Origin: CAZXFH01 sp964640055 | Lineage (GTDB): Bacteria; Fidelibacterota; UBA2242; JAFGTP01 | Direction: 5' to 3' | NCBI GenBank assembly: GCA_964640055.1 | Contig: CAZXFH010000030.1 | Location: 1 to 39,581, forward strand | DNA: 39,581 nt | Shown: piece by piece, positions 8,698-18,103 of the stretch | How positions within the stretch are numbered: the stretch's first letter is position 1 | How the letters are laid out: each line of letters starts with the position of its first letter | Translations under genes and position numbers: made by a program | The notes under the pieces: generated by a model | The model's database searches: none | The model's input: the letters and a program-made list of their open reading frames with translations, nothing else | What the model was told of the DNA's origin: nothing

Positions 8698-9399
8698 TCA
8701 GGACCCGTTAATTTGGGTGATATCGGCGTCAATGAAGATTTCAACCCGTCTGTTTCTGGAGCGCGTCGCTTCGGTTGTATTGTCGGTGACCGGACGGTGT
8801 TCACCATACCCCAGGGCGGAAAACTTCTTTTGAGAAATGTTGCTAACCTTACTCAAATACTGGACAACGTTCAACGCCCGTGCGGAACTCAGTTCCCAGT
8901 TGTTATCGTATTTACCTCCTCGAATGGGTAAATTATCCGTATGTCCCTCTACGCGGATCTCCACGTCCAATTTGTGATCATTTTTTTTGAGGGTGCTATG
9001 AAAACTTTGTAGGCGGGGATCACGTTCAATATTGATCAGATGAGATTGTCGGAGAGTTTGACCGATCTGGTCCAATACCGGACGTAGTGTGGGCTTGATA
9101 TCTGCAGAGTTAATATCGAAATAATGGCCACTGCTAATCGTTAACTGGACTCCCTTGGTCGTCCGGCGGACATCAATATAGCCAGTCAATTGATGCTGAT
9201 GCACAAATTGTCGCAGTGATTGTTCGGTTTCATCCAGTAATGAATTGATAATACGGTAGATGCTGTTCTCCGTTTCATTCAGAATAACGATCATTAGCAA
9301 AAAGAAAGTCAATAAGAGGGTGACCATATCACCGTAAGTAATCATCCAATGGGCTTTTTTAGGTCCTGAGGTTTGATTTGCTATCTTTATATTCTGCAT
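8698..9399 (-). CDS. MotB/OmpA-like inner-membrane protein with peptidoglycan-binding domain
   Basis: A 233-residue protein with one N-terminal membrane helix (about residues 19-41, ITYGDMVTLLLTFFLLMIVI) and a C-terminal OmpA-like domain (about 120-230). The latter carries VEGHTDNLP, SSARALNVVQYL and RSRNRRVEIFI, known to bind peptidoglycan. The helix retains the MotB-type aspartate (D24) that carries ions in flagellar stators. The ATG at 9399 is chosen because MotB-like N-termini begin close before the W-x-I-T-Y motif and AAGGT lies about eight bases upstream. A longer reading to 9648 would overlap the upstream TPR gene by more than 140 bases. No motA or flagellar gene is in the window, so a motility role is unsupported. 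It may instead tether or energise the surface-protein system upstream. Confidence 0.82.
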   Translation of the reverse strand: MQNIKIANQTSGPKKAHWMITYGDMVTLLLTFFLLMIVILNETENSIYRIINSLLDETEQSLRQFVHQHQLTGYIDVRRTTKGVQLTISSGHYFDINSADIKPTLRPVLDQIGQTLRQSHLINIERDPRLQSFHSTLKKNDHKLDVEIRVEGHTDNLPIRGGKYDNNWELSSARALNVVQYLSKVSNISQKKFSALGYGEHRPVTDNTTEATRSRNRRVEIFIDADITQINGS

Positions 9400-9505
9400 T
9401 ATTATACCTTGAATTATCCCCCATAGAATTATTGCTTGGGTTGACCTAAGCGCTTCTCTTTCAGATATATTAAAGGTTATGGATAAAAGAATCCAGGAAA
9501 AGATT

Positions 9506-10177
9506 TTACATTCCGAATTCAGCATCCAGAAGATCAATGAGCGCCATAAGTGCTTCGGGATAAGAATTGTATTGATGGGTGTTGACAATCCAGGTATCCA
9601 AACTATCGCTTTGTAAAGGGCTGTTGTCCGGGTTATAGGGAAAACCATCTACCATACGGGCAAGGAAATCCGCCTCCTTCTGAGCGAGTGCCAGCTGACC
9701 CTGATGGTAATAGGACATACTTAGCACCAGGCGAATATCGAGATAATTGATCAAAGGCAGATACTCAAAATAGTAAGAGGGTACGGCGGTCAGTAGTTGC
9801 TGGCTGTAGGTGATACAATCGGCGTGGCTTGTGGTGGCATGGTGGGCCAGGGCCAGACCGGCGAGGGGATCGGAACTGGTATTGCCCTTATTTATGGTTT
9901 TATTGAAATTAGTGATTGCGTTATTGGGCTCATTTAGCAAAAGATAACACCATCCCTGCCCGTGATAACTGATCGGGTCTTCGGGTGCTTCATAGGTTAG
10001 CTCACTGAATTTCGATAAAGCAGCCTGGTAACGGCGTTCTTTTAACAAATCCCAGCCATCCTGGGCAATATTCTCTACGGACGGCTCCGGATTAGAATAG
10101 AAAGAGCATTGGGCAACCAGATAAAGGATCAGGCTATAAAGAATAAATTTAAAACTTATGGGAATGTTCATTCTCAT
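9506..10177 (-). CDS. TPR-containing, possibly lipid-anchored envelope protein
   Basis: A 223-residue protein with a hydrophobic N-terminus ending in LYLVAQC at about residues 18-24. This resembles a lipoprotein signal, although glutamine before the cysteine is atypical of the lipobox. Residues about 38-170 form helical TPR-like pairs (GWDLLKERRYQAALSKFSEL, GWCYLLLNEPNNAITNFNK, MSYYHQGQLALAQKEADFLA). Such scaffolds mediate protein contacts in the periplasm or at the membrane. Its ATG overlaps the stop of the preceding 1543-residue protein by four bases, so they are probably co-translated. The MotB-like gene follows 106 bases downstream. No catalytic motif is visible. Confidence 0.78.
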   Translation of the reverse strand: MRMNIPISFKFILYSLILYLVAQCSFYSNPEPSVENIAQDGWDLLKERRYQAALSKFSELTYEAPEDPISYHGQGWCYLLLNEPNNAITNFNKTINKGNTSSDPLAGLALAHHATTSHADCITYSQQLLTAVPSYYFEYLPLINYLDIRLVLSMSYYHQGQLALAQKEADFLARMVDGFPYNPDNSPLQSDSLDTWIVNTHQYNSYPEALMALIDLLDAEFGM

Positions 10178-13100
10178 TTAATTAAAACCAGTTTTCGGGT
10201 TGTGAAACGTTTTCCGTATTCGAGAGCATAGATATAGATACCGCTGGATACTGAGAGACCGGCGTGGTTCCTGGCATACCACTGTACCGAGTAGACTCCG
10301 GGTGTATGGGGCTTGTTGACCATTTGAATGACCTCGCGACCCAGGAGATCATAAACAGTTAAGCGAGTGTGAATATTGAATTGGTTGTTTTTCCCTTCCG
10401 GCAGATAGAATTCGATTGTGGTTTGGGCATTAAAGGGATTGGGATAGTTCTGAGACAAGGAGAGCTTTTCCGGAATGAAAATGGGTGCCTGTGGGGCGTT
10501 ATTATTGAGCTGATAGGTGGATAATTGATCTGTATAGATCCAGTAGCGGGATTGTGTTTTATCGGTATAAGTGGTTTGAAAGGACAATCTACCCTTTTCG
10601 TAAGAGTAAATTCCAGGTTGTTTCCAATGTTTTTCTGTATTAGTAAAAGAAATTTTAACCGGATTTTTCATTTTTTTCTGCGGTGCCTTAAATTGATAGC
10701 TAAGACTGTTCGTGGTGGACGCTATTTTGATTAAGCTTTCCTGATGGGAATCATTATTATCGGATAATTGGCATTGAGGTAAACAGAGCACATATTGGGT
10801 CTTATCGACACTTTTTGAGGGGAACAGGGCGGAAACAAGTGAGTCCGGACTGTAAACCCGGGTGCTTATCTGGGGCACAACTTTTTCTGCTGTAAAATTA
10901 TAGTCTGCTTGTCCGATATTCCCCATTGTATCGGAGGCGGCAAAATAGATGGGCAATTGTGTGCTGGTTTTAACCTGATGATGACAATAAAAGGGTGCCG
11001 GCTCAAGTTGGACCAGCTGCTCCACCTCCTTTTCATTTCCGTCAATAGTTACCAGGATGATCGAATCGATCTCTTCGGAAGGAAAGAAATAGAAATCCAT
11101 ATGCTGCGAGGCCACAGGATTTTGGAAGATGCCGATCTTGAATTCCGGTGGCGAGGTATCATAAAACCGGATCAGAAAGGTGTCTTGATCGCTTAGTTCG
11201 GCCGGGTCAGTTAAAGAGACAAAAATTGTATCCATACCCACATATCCCAACGGAGGAGCGATCTGCAAGGTATCTGATCCGGACCGGTGAATGATCTGTG
11301 AGGTGTCTGCTTTGAATTCCCAGATTAAGTTTTCGAAGTTATCATCCGGATCTTGGGCATAAGGAATCAGAGGTAGGTTAAACAGGCTGTCCTGTCCGGC
11401 AGAAGTATCGGGGAAACCCAGGATACGAGGTGGGTCATTAACCGGAATTATATCGATCGTGAAATTTTGGAAGGCTTGGGCGCCATGGGGGTCTGTTACC
11501 AGCAGGGTAAAATAGCCCAGACTGTCGACATCCCGATTGGCCCAAAAGTGATGGGAATTTTGCTCACTTTTATATTGATAAAAAACCAGTCCTGAATCCC
11601 GTCTGACGGTTACCAAGAGGAGGGAATCAGGATCGTCAATATCATGCATTAATGACAACCAAAAAGAGTTGGGTACGGTAAGAGAGCTGTCCTCATTAAA
11701 GTTCGTATCAGGACTTGCGATGAAGTCGGGTTGATCATTAATCGGCAGAATCGTGACATAATTACTGTCACTGTCCTGCAGACCATTGGTGTCCGTAGCC
11801 AGGTAGAAGACTCGTACTGAGTCGACAAAGTAATTCGGGTCGCCATAAAATTGTAAGTGACGCGTGGTGGTATTCAGATCATAATGAAAGGCACTGCTAT
11901 CCCAAGTGGATTGAGAGTTGCTTAATATTTTAGATTTTCCCGCTGGGCTGCAACAGTTTTTATGAGTGAAGGGGGGTAAATTGACCTGCCAGCTGATAAC
12001 AGAATCCGGCGTATCGATATCTTCAATATAATCATCCAGGTCTACCGTCAATGTTTCGTCTTCGTTGACGTAAAAGTGGTTATTCATACTGATAACCGGC
12101 GGATCCGGTATGTTTTGAATATAGACTGGCAGAGCCCCTGAAGTCTTGGCTGTTTCGTCTCTGAGTGTTAAGGTTAACGTATCGTGACCAAACCAATTGC
12201 TCACAGGAGTGATAAAGATCGAATCACTCTGAATCCGAGTTTCAATTCTTTCCGTTCCATTAATACTCCAGGTAAGAGAATCAAGGGGGTCATCAGGATC
12301 ACTGACATAGGTAAGTAGTGTCTCCCACAGGATGAAGGTGGTCGAATCTTCCCAGCCAATCTGTTCCGGCAGAGGTGTGAGTATCGGTGGGAAATTCACT
12401 TTATTAACCGAAAGTAAGAGGGAGTCCGTGGCCGTGGCCAGACTCGTATCGGTGGCGTAAAAGTAAAGCTGCCCCGCTTCAAGTTCAGAGGTCAGCTGGG
12501 GATAGACTTTAAAAATGGTTCCGGATGCCAAGCTTATCTCCAGGTCATAGTCGTTGGACTGGAAAAGCGCGTCGTAATCAAATTGCAGCCACTGCAGGGA
12601 ATCATCTACATCATTTATATAATCATTCAAAAGCAGGGTTAAGGTGTCAGTGCTCAGCATGGTGGTATCCGGGGGTAAATGCCAGCGGGGGGCATCATTC
12701 ACGGGTGTGAATTCCAGCGGTAACTGATTGGTATCACTTGAAGAATGATCGTAAACCACCACTGACATGGTATCCTGACCAAACCAATCCCTGCTCGGGA
12801 TGATAATGGCGGAATCCGGGGTTGTCTGAGCAGTAGCATGACTGCTGGGTAAAATATCCCAAGAAAGGGAATCGATCACATCATCCACATCAGTAACATA
12901 GTCGAACCAGGTCGTATAATAAACAGTTAAGGACAGATCTTCTGGATTGCTCCTTTGGGGCAGTGGTTGTAGAACCGGTGGATCATTGACATTTAATGTT
13001 TGTAATAAATATGTTTGGAATGCGCTGCCCCCATTGCCGTCGTCTACCCGTATGGTAACAGTATCAATCCCGACATCATCATTGGTTGGTGTACCACTTA

Positions 13101-14805
13101 CCAGCCCGCTGGAATCGTCAATTGCCAACCAGAGCGGATTTTGTAATAGGGTGTAGGTAATCTGACCTTGCCCCTCATCCGATGAGTTCGCATCATAAGC
13201 ATAAGTCATGTCTTCGTTCGCAATGGTATCCGGTTCAGAAATGAACAGCGGCAAGGAATTGAGCACCGTTAGTTGGTAATCCAGCGTGTCGGCCCGCGAA
13301 TAATTATCTTGCACGGAAATATTAATCGCTGCTTGACCCACCGCCTGATTATCAGGGATGCCTTCAACACCGCTACTGTCGGCCTTAATTTGCAGCCAGG
13401 ACGGCTTTTCATGAACAGTGTATTGAAAATACACGCCGGAATCGGGTGGGATACCAAAGGATTGATCGTAGAGGGAATCCTCATAAGTGGTGGTCATCGG
13501 GTCCTGAAAGCTGAGTTTGGCCACGGCTGCTTCCGAAGTATTTCCATAGCAGCCCATATTAATCCGGTCGCCATTGGGTTCCGGCTCATGGGTGTATGCA
13601 GATAGGGTATCACCACTGTCAATGGCCGGTGATGAAGGGCTTAAGTGTACATTAAGGGTTTCCGGGGAAATATATTGTGGGTCCTGAGAAATATTTCCCA
13701 GAGTATCGGTTAAATCGGATATTCCGCCGTAGTTGGGTGAATTATTCCAGATATTATTGAATTGCACATCCAGCACCGCTTCAGGATAATTGGTCACTAT
13801 ACCGCCCTGGGAACCACTGGTGATGATATTATTAATAGCGTCCAGGGTGACATTGGCACTATTAACTTCAATATTCTTTACCCCATTAAGCAAGGTATTG
13901 TTTTGGAGTCTTGGATTGCAAGAATCCAGGCATTTGATCAGGCTTTGGGCATGGGAAATGAGGTTGTTTACAATCCGTGGCTGGGAACTGCCGGCACACA
14001 GGATGCCGATCTGGTTTTCCAGAATACGATTGGATTGGATTATTGGGGAACCACTATTGATCCGGATCGCTGCCGTATCACCGCTGCCGCCGGAATGCAT
14101 TATTGTAAATCCCTTTAGCGTCGTGTTGTCATTAATGGTAATAATGGTATATCCGGATGAGTCCCCGCTGATGAAAGTCTCCCGAAATCCGTTCAGGGAC
14201 TGAATATAAGCATTTTTATCACTGGTGATAAAATTTTGCAGGTAAGTACCCGGATATACATAGAGGCTATCTTCCGGTGCGCACACATCCAGGGCTTTTT
14301 TGATAGAGGCATAAGGAAATTCAGATGTACCGTTGTGGGTGGTGTCATTGCCGTGTATGCCGATATACCATATCGGATCGGGATTCTTGCCGATAATAAA
14401 CAGACTGTCCGAATAGATTATACCGGTATTACCGAAGGTATCGCGGGCCGCAATTTTCAGGCGATAATAGCCGCTGCTTATTTCCGGAATGGTCCAATGA
14501 TAAATGCTGTCGTTAGCCGTTGTATCGATCAAAATTGTATCGGAATCAGGGCCGCTATTAAGATAAGAAAGTATAATCGGTTGGAAGTTAAAAGATGAAT
14601 CTTTGGCTACCCATTGGATAGGAATTGTATTTGCGTATGTAAATGTATCGCTGGCCGCCGGGTAAACCAGTTCCAGGGCAGGATTTACTCCGTCCAGTAT
14701 TCCTGCCTCGGAAATCAGGGTATCAGAGGCCAACTCGGCTTGCAGACACAGCGGGATACTGAGCATAAAAATAATGATGAATTTTATATTTAGTTGGCGG
14801 TGCAA
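10174..14805 (-). CDS. Giant secreted surface protein: beta-helix, eight Ig/cadherin-like repeats, T9SS sorting domain
   Basis: A 1543-residue exported protein. A signal peptide (residues 1-23, cleaved after CLQA) precedes an Ig-like domain (about 30-135) that resembles the N-terminal domain of the 332-residue neighbour. A right-handed parallel beta-helix follows at about 140-425 (DUF1565-like entry WYIGIHGNDTTHNGT, then repeated N-x-I turns). Then come eight Ig/cadherin-like repeats of about 95 residues (about 425-1215), most ended by VNDPP-like linkers. After these are a domain starting SPPEFKIGIFQNP and the sorting domain at about 1440-1543, with SQNYPNPFN, VYDLLGREV and SSGIYIYALEYG. In T9SS this C-terminal domain directs export and surface attachment. 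It lies 36 bases after the 332-residue gene. The ligand is unknown. Confidence 0.85.
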   Translation of the reverse strand: MHRQLNIKFIIIFMLSIPLCLQAELASDTLISEAGILDGVNPALELVYPAASDTFTYANTIPIQWVAKDSSFNFQPIILSYLNSGPDSDTILIDTTANDSIYHWTIPEISSGYYRLKIAARDTFGNTGIIYSDSLFIIGKNPDPIWYIGIHGNDTTHNGTSEFPYASIKKALDVCAPEDSLYVYPGTYLQNFITSDKNAYIQSLNGFRETFISGDSSGYTIITINDNTTLKGFTIMHSGGSGDTAAIRINSGSPIIQSNRILENQIGILCAGSSQPRIVNNLISHAQSLIKCLDSCNPRLQNNTLLNGVKNIEVNSANVTLDAINNIITSGSQGGIVTNYPEAVLDVQFNNIWNNSPNYGGISDLTDTLGNISQDPQYISPETLNVHLSPSSPAIDSGDTLSAYTHEPEPNGDRINMGCYGNTSEAAVAKLSFQDPMTTTYEDSLYDQSFGIPPDSGVYFQYTVHEKPSWLQIKADSSGVEGIPDNQAVGQAAINISVQDNYSRADTLDYQLTVLNSLPLFISEPDTIANEDMTYAYDANSSDEGQGQITYTLLQNPLWLAIDDSSGLVSGTPTNDDVGIDTVTIRVDDGNGGSAFQTYLLQTLNVNDPPVLQPLPQRSNPEDLSLTVYYTTWFDYVTDVDDVIDSLSWDILPSSHATAQTTPDSAIIIPSRDWFGQDTMSVVVYDHSSSDTNQLPLEFTPVNDAPRWHLPPDTTMLSTDTLTLLLNDYINDVDDSLQWLQFDYDALFQSNDYDLEISLASGTIFKVYPQLTSELEAGQLYFYATDTSLATATDSLLLSVNKVNFPPILTPLPEQIGWEDSTTFILWETLLTYVSDPDDPLDSLTWSINGTERIETRIQSDSIFITPVSNWFGHDTLTLTLRDETAKTSGALPVYIQNIPDPPVISMNNHFYVNEDETLTVDLDDYIEDIDTPDSVISWQVNLPPFTHKNCCSPAGKSKILSNSQSTWDSSAFHYDLNTTTRHLQFYGDPNYFVDSVRVFYLATDTNGLQDSDSNYVTILPINDQPDFIASPDTNFNEDSSLTVPNSFWLSLMHDIDDPDSLLLVTVRRDSGLVFYQYKSEQNSHHFWANRDVDSLGYFTLLVTDPHGAQAFQNFTIDIIPVNDPPRILGFPDTSAGQDSLFNLPLIPYAQDPDDNFENLIWEFKADTSQIIHRSGSDTLQIAPPLGYVGMDTIFVSLTDPAELSDQDTFLIRFYDTSPPEFKIGIFQNPVASQHMDFYFFPSEEIDSIILVTIDGNEKEVEQLVQLEPAPFYCHHQVKTSTQLPIYFAASDTMGNIGQADYNFTAEKVVPQISTRVYSPDSLVSALFPSKSVDKTQYVLCLPQCQLSDNNDSHQESLIKIASTTNSLSYQFKAPQKKMKNPVKISFTNTEKHWKQPGIYSYEKGRLSFQTTYTDKTQSRYWIYTDQLSTYQLNNNAPQAPIFIPEKLSLSQNYPNPFNAQTTIEFYLPEGKNNQFNIHTRLTVYDLLGREVIQMVNKPHTPGVYSVQWYARNHAGLSVSSGIYIYALEYGKRFTTRKLVLIK

Positions 14806-14841
14806 GGTCTAATCTTGTTTGGTTATTTAGGCATTAAGTGA

Positions 14842-15840
14842 TTATTTCGTGCCACTTTCTTCTTCGGCGCTTATTTTTAGACGGGCACGACTGGAATAGG
14901 TATTTGGCTGCGCTGTACCGAATTCCCAGGTGATGGTATGGGAACCCGGATCAATACCGGTCCCGTAATCACCACTGATATTAGAAGTATTACATTGGAT
15001 CCAGCTTTGACCATTATCCAGACTGTAAACAGGATAAATAGTATAAGTTCCAACCGGATTACCGGAGAAAGTATAGGTAATATCAACAACTTTGGAACCA
15101 TCATGACGTTGTTCGAAACTGACGGCCGTTATTTGCAGCACATAAGCGGTGGCTGAGATCTGTTCCGAGGCGGCCGATTGATTGCCTAGGGAGTCTACGG
15201 CGGTTATAATGTAATAATAGGTGGAATCGTGTTGAACATTGGTATCGGTGTAAGCGGTATCCGATGTATAGACAGTATCAATACGGTTAATATAGGACGT
15301 ATCGATACCAGCGTTCAATGATCTATAAATATAATACTGCGTTACGTCATTTACACTAGCAGAATCCCAGCGAAGCATTATGCTTTGGTTTGCCAGGGCA
15401 TAGGTCAGGTTTTGGGGCGGATCCGGAGGGCCGTCGATTTTAAAGGTCATGTCCGAAGTGTCAGCCCCACTCAGACCGAAGGAGTCCATGGCTGTCGTTC
15501 TGATCAATACATTCAGGGATGGATCATCGGGAATTTCCCAGCGGTAAGAACCACTATTGTCAATATTATCGACGATCAGAGAAAAAGTAAGTCCACTGTC
15601 AGCAGAATAATACAGGGAAACGGGTGTGTCCCCGAAACTGGAGTCAATGGCCGACCAACTGATGTCCACTGAATCACCGATCTGATAAATTTCGCCGCCG
15701 TTCGGACTCTGCACAGTGACCTCAGGATACCGGGAGTCCAGAATTCCGCTTGCCGAGCTTCCTTCGGCCGTAACCTGGGCCATTCCGATCAGGGGTAGCA
15801 TGAAACATAAAATAAAACTTAGGACGGAATAAGTTTTCAT
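14842..15840 (-). CDS. Secreted Ig-like/FN3 protein without a sorting domain
   Basis: A 332-residue protein with signal peptide MKTYSVLSFILCFMLPLIGMAQ. It then has an Ig-like domain beginning SGILDSRYPEVTVQSPNGGE (about 30-140), one fibronectin type III domain (about 141-232, ending TYYYIITAVDSLGNQS) and a C-terminal beta domain. The last carries the pattern SGDYGTGIDPGSHTITWEFG. That domain matches the C-terminus of the 691-residue protein two bases upstream, and the first domain matches the N-terminus of the 1543-residue protein downstream, so this gene is a mosaic of its neighbours. No YPNPFN-type sorting domain is present. It may remain periplasmic or be secreted another way. No enzymatic motif is seen. 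Confidence 0.8.
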   Translation of the reverse strand: MKTYSVLSFILCFMLPLIGMAQVTAEGSSASGILDSRYPEVTVQSPNGGEIYQIGDSVDISWSAIDSSFGDTPVSLYYSADSGLTFSLIVDNIDNSGSYRWEIPDDPSLNVLIRTTAMDSFGLSGADTSDMTFKIDGPPDPPQNLTYALANQSIMLRWDSASVNDVTQYYIYRSLNAGIDTSYINRIDTVYTSDTAYTDTNVQHDSTYYYIITAVDSLGNQSAASEQISATAYVLQITAVSFEQRHDGSKVVDITYTFSGNPVGTYTIYPVYSLDNGQSWIQCNTSNISGDYGTGIDPGSHTITWEFGTAQPNTYSSRARLKISAEEESGTK

Positions 15841-15842
15841 GG

Positions 15843-17918
15843 TTATCTTTCCCTTTCTAGGTCGGTTTCTTGAAAATTGATTGGTATAGAAATTTTAGAT
15901 GTTGCTGTCGAAACAACGATTTTTATTTTAGCATTTTGGGTATAATAATTTTGTAATTCAGATCCCATATCCCAGATTATTTCTTTGTTCTCGCCGGCTA
16001 AGACCTGATCGCCCACATCGCCGGAGACATTACTGATCTGGACCCAGGCATCCTGCGGGTCGCCTTGGAGATAGGGCGTTATATTATAATGAACGGTGTC
16101 ATGACCGGAAAAAGAATATAAAATATTCACTTGTAAACTGCCGTCAGTATTTTGTGAAAAGTCTACATTCCAAACGTCGATATAAATCGCTGTGGTTACC
16201 CCATGGGCAGAAAGGTCAGATTCGTTTCCGGCGGTGTCGACGGCTGTAACCGCATAATAATAGATACTTCCATTGGTGATAAGGCTATCGATATATACCG
16301 TATCCGGCGCAAATACTTTTGACAGACGGTTGCTACTATCGGGCAGAAACTGATCCATATCTGAACGGTAGACCTGATAATAGGCCAGATCGGCTTCCGG
16401 GTTTGAATACCATTGCACGGTAACGGCTTGCAATGAATCGGTTATGCGTATGTTTTGAGGAGGTTGAGGTGCCTGATCATCATAAGGTGTGGCGCTGACT
16501 TCCCCGGAAAAATCACTTTCCTCAACGGCTGTATCCACAGCTGTGATTCGGTAATAATAGGGTTGACCGTTTGTCAGACTGGAATCGGTATAGACAGTAT
16601 CTTCAATTGTCCCGGCTAATATAGAGTCGATTAACGTTTGGGCCGGAGAACTGGTGCCGCGGTAGATATGATATTGATTGAGATAGGTTTCCGTGTTAGG
16701 CTGCCAAGTAAGTGTCACCTGCTGATTGGAGGGTTGGGCAGATAAACTGTCGGGGGGCAGCAGCTGGGGATAACTGCGGATGTGCTCATAAGCCCCCAAA
16801 TCAGGATGGCTCCCGGCCGGAGAAGGTCGCGCATTCCCCAGCAGGTCTGTTTCCGGTGCCTGGTAGCTGGTTCCGGAATATAACAATGATTCCATGCCTG
16901 CTCCGATAGCTGGGGAAACAGCCTGTAGCGCCGGACTGAGAGTTGTATTGACCAGGTAGGGATCGGTACTGATATTACCACTCAACCAGCTGGCCAGACC
17001 ATTATTATTGGTAATTATATTTTCAATACTCCCGTCAACAAGAGAGTAGGCTATAATCGCCGTATCGGGAATTCCGCCTGCACTAAAATAGATTTCCTGA
17101 GGTGAGTCACCCCACAGTATGCTGTTTAAGAGCACAACATGACTATTCTCATCGGCGAAAATAGCGCCCCCGTCCATGGTGGCTGTATTTTCAGTTATGG
17201 TAACGTTAATGATTTGGGCTTCACTGTTATAGCAATAAAGAGCACCACCTTCAGCGCTGGCGGTATTATGGGTAAGAATGCAGTTTTCTAAATTGATTTC
17301 ACTGTTAAGGCTATAGATACTCCCACCCTGCGAAGCGGAATTGTTGTAAATACGGGTATCGGACAGGGTAATGGTAGTTTCATTTTCGCAATATAATCCT
17401 CCCCCATAGGAATCAGCATTATTGTCCCGGATCAGTAAATTTCTCAGAGCAGGCGAGGCTCCATTGGTGCAGAGAATACCACCGCCTTTCTCATTCATGC
17501 CGTGGATAATGGTAAAACCGATCAGCTGGGCTGCATCGCTTTCTCCGCTAATAAAGCAGACGACACTGCTGTCGCCACCACCATCGATAATACTGTGGTG
17601 TATATCGGTTGTATCCTGACTATTGATATAAAGCGAGGCCACAATGATGTTTTTACCCTTAAAGTTGATATTTTCATAGTAGGTGCCGTTTGCAACCAAC
17701 ACAGTATCTCCGGCATTGGCGGCTTCAATCGCGGTCTGGATGGTAGTGTAATTAGAAGGGACGTTGTGTATATTGGCATAAATTTGTCTTCCGAAGATAC
17801 CCGCCAAAAGGCAGAATATGACTATTTTCCGGAGAGTGCTTTCACTTATTGCGCATAGTGGTATAAAGTTTCGTATTAACGCAATAATTGGGAATAATAT
17901 TCTATGTATATTTCGCAA
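15843..17918 (-). CDS. Secreted beta-helix protein with two FN3 domains
   Basis: A 691-residue protein. A hydrophobic export segment (IVIFCLLAGIFG, about residues 32-43) precedes NVPSNYTTIQTAIEAANAGD, the usual entry into a right-handed beta-helix. Helix coils at about 60-310 carry repeated GGG-x-L/I-Y/C turns (GGGILCTNG, SYGGGLYCEN, AEGGALYCYN, MDGGAIFADE) as in polymorphic outer-membrane proteins and pectate-lyase-like folds. Two FN3 domains follow (about 385-580), then a C-terminal domain with SGDVGDQVLAGENKEIIWDMG shared with the 332-residue protein. The only in-frame start before the export segment is TTG at 17918, because the ATG at 17930 is followed by an in-frame stop. The N-terminus is therefore uncertain and the export segment lies unusually deep. 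It heads the leftward operon. Confidence 0.78.
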   Translation of the reverse strand: MRNIHRILFPIIALIRNFIPLCAISESTLRKIVIFCLLAGIFGRQIYANIHNVPSNYTTIQTAIEAANAGDTVLVANGTYYENINFKGKNIIVASLYINSQDTTDIHHSIIDGGGDSSVVCFISGESDAAQLIGFTIIHGMNEKGGGILCTNGASPALRNLLIRDNNADSYGGGLYCENETTITLSDTRIYNNSASQGGSIYSLNSEINLENCILTHNTASAEGGALYCYNSEAQIINVTITENTATMDGGAIFADENSHVVLLNSILWGDSPQEIYFSAGGIPDTAIIAYSLVDGSIENIITNNNGLASWLSGNISTDPYLVNTTLSPALQAVSPAIGAGMESLLYSGTSYQAPETDLLGNARPSPAGSHPDLGAYEHIRSYPQLLPPDSLSAQPSNQQVTLTWQPNTETYLNQYHIYRGTSSPAQTLIDSILAGTIEDTVYTDSSLTNGQPYYYRITAVDTAVEESDFSGEVSATPYDDQAPQPPQNIRITDSLQAVTVQWYSNPEADLAYYQVYRSDMDQFLPDSSNRLSKVFAPDTVYIDSLITNGSIYYYAVTAVDTAGNESDLSAHGVTTAIYIDVWNVDFSQNTDGSLQVNILYSFSGHDTVHYNITPYLQGDPQDAWVQISNVSGDVGDQVLAGENKEIIWDMGSELQNYYTQNAKIKIVVSTATSKISIPINFQETDLERER

Positions 17919-17954
17919 TCAGATAACCATTGGGTATATCGTTATAAATCTATA

Positions 17955-17987
17955 TTTATATTAATTAAGTGCTGTGATATATGTCAA
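17955..17987 (-). promoter_or_regulatory. Candidate promoter of the leftward surface-protein operon
   Basis: On the minus strand a perfect TTGACA (17982-17987) is followed by TAATAT (17958-17963, 18-base spacer) or TATAAA (17955-17960, 21-base spacer). It lies about 40-70 bases upstream of the TTG start at 17918. The spacing preference of this organism's sigma factor is unknown, so the -10 choice is open. Confidence 0.4.
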
Positions 17988-18103
17988 GGGCTATTTTTGG
18001 TTTTAGCAGCTCTATTACAGGCAATGATAACTATTTTATTCTGTTTCAATTTCCGATTGCCGTGATTTATGGTTTTTAACTCGAGTATTTGCATGTTTTA
18101 TGC

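Noticed and set aside
8698..9399. Flagellar stator MotB
   Set aside because: There is no motA or other flagellar gene nearby and the gene follows a surface-protein run, so a motility assignment is not supported by the window.
9400..9648. A longer N-terminus for the MotB/OmpA-like protein starting at 9648
   Set aside because: The extra 83 residues resemble no MotB leader and would overlap the TPR gene by more than 140 bases; ATG at 9399 has a good ribosome-binding site and a family-typical beginning.
13762..14203. Plus-strand open frames of 118 and 137 codons opposite the beta-helix region
   Set aside because: They mirror the repetitive coding sequence of the minus-strand gene, overlap each other in different frames and have no recognisable domain or ribosome-binding site.
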